Notes under the pieces: model-generated
The model's database searches: none
Seen by the model: only the letters and a program-made list of their open reading frames with translations
What the model was told of the DNA's origin: nothing
Assembly: GCA_964647485.1 (NCBI GenBank)
Contig: CAZYHV010000011.1
Location: 45,582-109,581 of the forward strand
Length of the DNA stretch: 64,000 nucleotides
Direction of reading: 5' to 3'
DNA from: FW021-bin31 sp964647485
GTDB lineage: Bacteria > Bacteroidota > Bacteroidia > Chitinophagales > Chitinophagaceae
Part shown: positions 61,381 through 64,000 of the stretch, piece by piece
Numbering within the stretch: the stretch's first letter is position 1
Layout: each line of letters opens with the position of its first letter
Made by a program: the position numbers and the translations under genes

Positions 61381-62673
61381 TTATCCTTCTTTGACGACTT
61401 CTAGATCTTCTTCATCTACAAAATCATCCGTTTTAGGATTCAAACAAGTAATTTGAACAATTAGGGCAATCAATACCACAGCGCCCAGGATAGCAAAATC
61501 TCTTCCCAAATGACCGGCATCTGTTGCTTTTCCTAAAACATCCGTCACAAAACCTCCAAATAAAACACCAACCAGGTTCATCACTCCATAGGCTGTAGCT
61601 CTGTATTTTTCAGAAACAAATTGACATAAGATCGGCATATTATTGGCATCATACATACCAAAGCCAATCCCAAAACAGGCACCTGCACCAACCAAACCTG
61701 CCAAGGTGTGACCATAGCCTAAAAGAATCAGTCCCGGAATCATTAACCCTATTCCAATCGCTCCGGTAAACACTCTGCCTTTAATATTTTTCTGTACCCA
61801 TTTATCGGAAAGCCACCCACCAAAAATAACGCCTACAAAAGACGGTGCTGCCAGTGTAATGGTCGATAAGGGTCCGACCACAGCCATAGACATATCAGTT
61901 AAATTAGTACTAAACAAAGTAGGTAACCAATTTTTTGTAGCCCATCCCGGCAGGCTGGGAACTGCAAAATAGAGCAGGATAACCCAAAAAGAAATATTCG
62001 TAAATAAGACGGCAAAAGCTTTTAATAGCGGAGGTCGCTTTCTTCTTTGAGAAGGAGGAACATGCTCTCCCGCATGCCCCTTCTTTTCTTTCAATAGAAT
62101 AATGAGTACCAGCGCATACACCATACCAATAATGCCGAAAGTATGAAAAGTAAAATGCCAAGTGTAAGCCGCAGCTATCGTAGCACCAAATCCACCCAAA
62201 GCAGAGCCCAGATAAATACCGGTCATATGAATACCGATGGCTTTAGAACGAGTTCCCTTTCTATGAAAATCTGCTATCATTGCTAAACCGGTGGGAAGAT
62301 ACAGTGCCTCACTCACCCCCATTAATCCTCGTAAAAACACCAATTGGTCGTAGTTAGTGGCCAGTCCCATACTGAAGGTTACCCCCGACCAAACGAAGAG
62401 ACTGACAACAATCAACCATTTTCTATTGACTTTATCTGCTACCAATCCGGCAATTGGGCTCATAGGTGCATATATATATAGAAATATACTCATCAGAAAT
62501 CCAAATGCCTCTGCCGAATTCGGAGAGACCAATGGGTTCAATTCGGGTATATCCATAGCCATTGCATCCTGCATGGTGGCAAACATTTGCCGATCCATGT
62601 AATTCAACAACCCTACGCCCCACAACAACCCCACCAGGATCCAGGGGTAAATTTTTTTGTACTTTTCATTCAT
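61381..62673 (-). CDS. MFS transporter, anion:cation symporter-like (probable sialic acid or hexuronate)
   Basis: The 430 residues have 12 helices in two halves with a central loop of about 35 residues. The motif MSIFLYIYAPMSPIAGLVADKVNRKW between helices 2 and 3 is the MFS signature. Members of the ACS group carry hexuronates, sialic acid and similar acids. The gene starts 12 bp after the Kelch mutarotase, so sialic acid is the best guess (NanT-like). There is no nanA or nanE in the window. Inner-membrane uptake is expected. Confidence 0.85.
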   Translation of the reverse strand: MNEKYKKIYPWILVGLLWGVGLLNYMDRQMFATMQDAMAMDIPELNPLVSPNSAEAFGFLMSIFLYIYAPMSPIAGLVADKVNRKWLIVVSLFVWSGVTFSMGLATNYDQLVFLRGLMGVSEALYLPTGLAMIADFHRKGTRSKAIGIHMTGIYLGSALGGFGATIAAAYTWHFTFHTFGIIGMVYALVLIILLKEKKGHAGEHVPPSQRRKRPPLLKAFAVLFTNISFWVILLYFAVPSLPGWATKNWLPTLFSTNLTDMSMAVVGPLSTITLAAPSFVGVIFGGWLSDKWVQKNIKGRVFTGAIGIGLMIPGLILLGYGHTLAGLVGAGACFGIGFGMYDANNMPILCQFVSEKYRATAYGVMNLVGVLFGGFVTDVLGKATDAGHLGRDFAILGAVVLIALIVQITCLNPKTDDFVDEEDLEVVKEG

Positions 62674-62685
62674 CTTTCCACGTTT

Positions 62686-63825
62686 TTATTTCAAAGCTCC
62701 CCGAATAATATTTGTTGTTCTCACACCGGCTCTAATTTCGCCCCCCGGAATGAAGACTGCTGTTCCCCATTTCACGGCAGTAGTCGTCACCTGCCCCGGA
62801 AATGGGATGCTATCTATATTTTGCCATTTTTTCTCCTGAGTATTGTACGCTAACACCCTCCCACTAAATCCGGGATGATGTTTTTGTAAATCGTTTTTTT
62901 CTTTTATCAGTTTGTTCTTTACAACGGTATCCTTTGTCTTTGCTATTCGCGTAATAAGTACTTCAGTCTGATGAAAGGTTTGTCCCTGGTCCCCGCTAAA
63001 AACCAACAAAGTCGTATCATCCAGTGTAATTCCCGTAGGCGCCGATAACGGATATGGCAAAGGAGTTTCTTCCATCCATTTCTTCTCCTTCAAATCATAT
63101 TGATAAACTGTTTTATACAGCGTACTGGTAGCCTCAATATTTCGTTTTCGTCCTCCCACAAGATACAAGGACTTTTTTGCAGCATACAATACGGTATGGG
63201 TTACCGGATAAGGTAAAGTCGATACCGTATCCCATCCTTTTTGTGGTTCTTTCAAGTTCAAGTGATATAGTTTATCCGAAACAATGGATGCATTTTGACC
63301 TCCGGCAAAATAGATATCTTTTCCCATGGCGGTAATCGCTCCACTACTTAGAGGCAGTGGTAAATCAGGCAGGGAAGTGATTCTTAAGCTATCTGCTGCC
63401 TTATTCCAGAAAAGTAACAATACATGACTAAGTGCCCCTTCCTTATTTTGACCACCGGCAACCACAATCCCCTCTTTGGTAGAACAATTCGCACTATATG
63501 CTACTTTATAGGGTAGATCTGCCGTTTCTGGCTTTGAAGATAGCTTATGCTGCTGTTTTTTGAAAAAATAGATCTTTTTATAAAAGGCTTTGCTTCCGCC
63601 ATCCCAGGGAGCTCCCTCAGGGAAATTGGAACCTCCTCCTACAATAAAAATTCCATTTGAATAACCTGCTACCGGTCCTGCCAACCCTAATCCACTATCG
63701 GGAATATGTCCCGCCATTTCCCAATGAAAGTTCATTTTTCCCTTTTCTTGTTTGCGACTAGATTGACAAGACATTAAAACCATAAAAAGTAAGCTACACG
63801 TAAAAAAATATTTCATATAAATCAT
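62686..63825 (-). CDS. Kelch-repeat sialic acid mutarotase-like lipoprotein (NanM type)
   Basis: The 379 residues start with a lipoprotein signal (Cys20 in VLMSCQSS). Six-bladed Kelch repeats are visible as IFIVGGGSNF, IVVAGGQNKEG, IYFAGGQNAS, LYLVGGRKRN and VFIPGGEIRAGVRT. The last motif and the opening GSNFPEGAPW match the cyclically permuted mutarotase family that converts alpha- to beta-N-acetylneuraminate in the periplasm. It is the first gene of an operon with the MFS transporter and the NlpE/META lipoprotein. A lipid anchor would place it at the outer or inner membrane. A second ATG three codons downstream is an alternative start. Confidence 0.88.
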   Translation of the reverse strand: MIYMKYFFTCSLLFMVLMSCQSSRKQEKGKMNFHWEMAGHIPDSGLGLAGPVAGYSNGIFIVGGGSNFPEGAPWDGGSKAFYKKIYFFKKQQHKLSSKPETADLPYKVAYSANCSTKEGIVVAGGQNKEGALSHVLLLFWNKAADSLRITSLPDLPLPLSSGAITAMGKDIYFAGGQNASIVSDKLYHLNLKEPQKGWDTVSTLPYPVTHTVLYAAKKSLYLVGGRKRNIEATSTLYKTVYQYDLKEKKWMEETPLPYPLSAPTGITLDDTTLLVFSGDQGQTFHQTEVLITRIAKTKDTVVKNKLIKEKNDLQKHHPGFSGRVLAYNTQEKKWQNIDSIPFPGQVTTTAVKWGTAVFIPGGEIRAGVRTTNIIRGALK

Positions 63826-63879
63826 TAATAGAATCGAACAATCCTCCGTCCATTCTTTTTAAACCCGGAAATAATATGA

Positions 63880-63887
63880 CAAACATA
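63880..63887 (-). promoter_or_regulatory. -7 promoter box for the Kelch-MFS operon
   Basis: TATGTTTG on the minus strand matches TAnnTTTG, about 54 bp upstream of the Kelch protein ATG. No TTTG element was seen at the ideal spacing. Confidence 0.4.
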
Positions 63888-63964
63888 ATACATTTTAAAG
63901 AGAAAATATAATTTATGTAAAAGAGAATAATGTATCCGGAATAAAGAAAATGCATTTCATTCTC

Positions 63965-63972
63965 TATCTTTG
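63965..63972 (+). promoter_or_regulatory. -7 promoter box for the gene at the window end
   Basis: TATCTTTG matches TAnnTTTG and ends 5 bp before the ATG at 63978. Confidence 0.5.
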
Positions 63973-63977
63973 CAACC

Positions 63978-64000
63978 ATGGAAGGAATATTAGACCATAT
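63978..64000 (+). CDS. Start of a gene cut by the window end
   Basis: An ATG 5 bp after an exact promoter box begins MEGILDH before the window ends. Too little is visible to name a product. The spacing is the same as at the 1931 and 8612 genes, which supports a true start. Confidence 0.45.

Overview
This window is chromosomal DNA of a Bacteroidota bacterium, with low GC (about 40 percent by eye). Three things point there. Many genes are preceded by the Bacteroidota promoter box TAnnTTTG, in several cases with a TTTG element about 19-20 bp upstream. Shine-Dalgarno sequences are not obvious. The gene content is typical, with gldC, OmpA-free TonB receptors carrying a carboxypeptidase-like N-terminal domain, many lipoproteins, and the coiled-coil protein that follows pheT. 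GldC suggests a lineage related to gliding groups (Flavobacteriia, Cytophagia, Sphingobacteriia or Chitinophagia). I cannot name the genus.

Layout. 1-8.5 kb: mutS (cut by the window edge), an SPOUT methyltransferase, ruvX, def, a secreted phosphodiester glycosidase-like protein, a secreted unknown, a VIT-type metal transporter, radA and a Bax-inhibitor-like membrane protein. 8.6-20.6 kb: gpmI, a glycosyltransferase, gldC, yqeY, pheT and its coiled-coil partner, then the 2-oxoglutarate dehydrogenase genes sucA-sucB and, convergent, metF. 20.9-26.6 kb: the rod-shape operon mreB-mreC-mreD-pbp2-rodA. 26.7-32.3 kb: a respiratory and iron region with a lipoprotein copper nitrite reductase, its c-type cytochrome, a 12-helix membrane protein and a TonB-dependent receptor. 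32.3-36 kb: kbl and an ECF sigma/anti-sigma/outer-membrane protein operon.

36-39.1 kb is the most accessory-looking part. It holds a VapBC-like toxin-antitoxin pair whose toxin carries a 21-bp tandem duplication, a DinB-like protein, a REP-associated (Y1) transposase with repeats and a palindrome inside its reading frame, a histone-deacetylase-like hydrolase, and a 190-bp array of 8-bp repeats in two opposed orientations. 39.2-43.1 kb carries a flavodoxin, a methyltransferase, the two-gene ergothioneine set egtB-egtD, and a DUF2249 protein. 43.3-51.5 kb contains recR, a 50-residue membrane protein, a large Ig-like lipoprotein, rsgA, yaaA, a uracil-DNA-glycosylase-like protein, a gamma carbonic anhydrase and mutL. 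51.8-64 kb contains a glycoside hydrolase family 3/beta-lactamase fusion, an orphan OppC-type permease, a nitrilase, a DJ-1/PfpI protein, nagA, a DoxX protein, hisF, and an operon of a Kelch mutarotase, an MFS transporter and an NlpE/META lipoprotein that looks like sialic-acid uptake.

Most of the window is housekeeping: mismatch repair and recombination (mutS, mutL, ruvX, radA, recR), cell shape, the TCA cycle and translation. No tRNA, rRNA, CRISPR array or prophage was seen. I did not find a clear new multi-gene system. The observations most worth following are the octamer array, the repeat-bearing transposase, the duplicated toxin, the paired palindromes between radA and the Bax-inhibitor gene, an intergenic repeat family with at least two clear copies, and the unusually structured leader of sucA.
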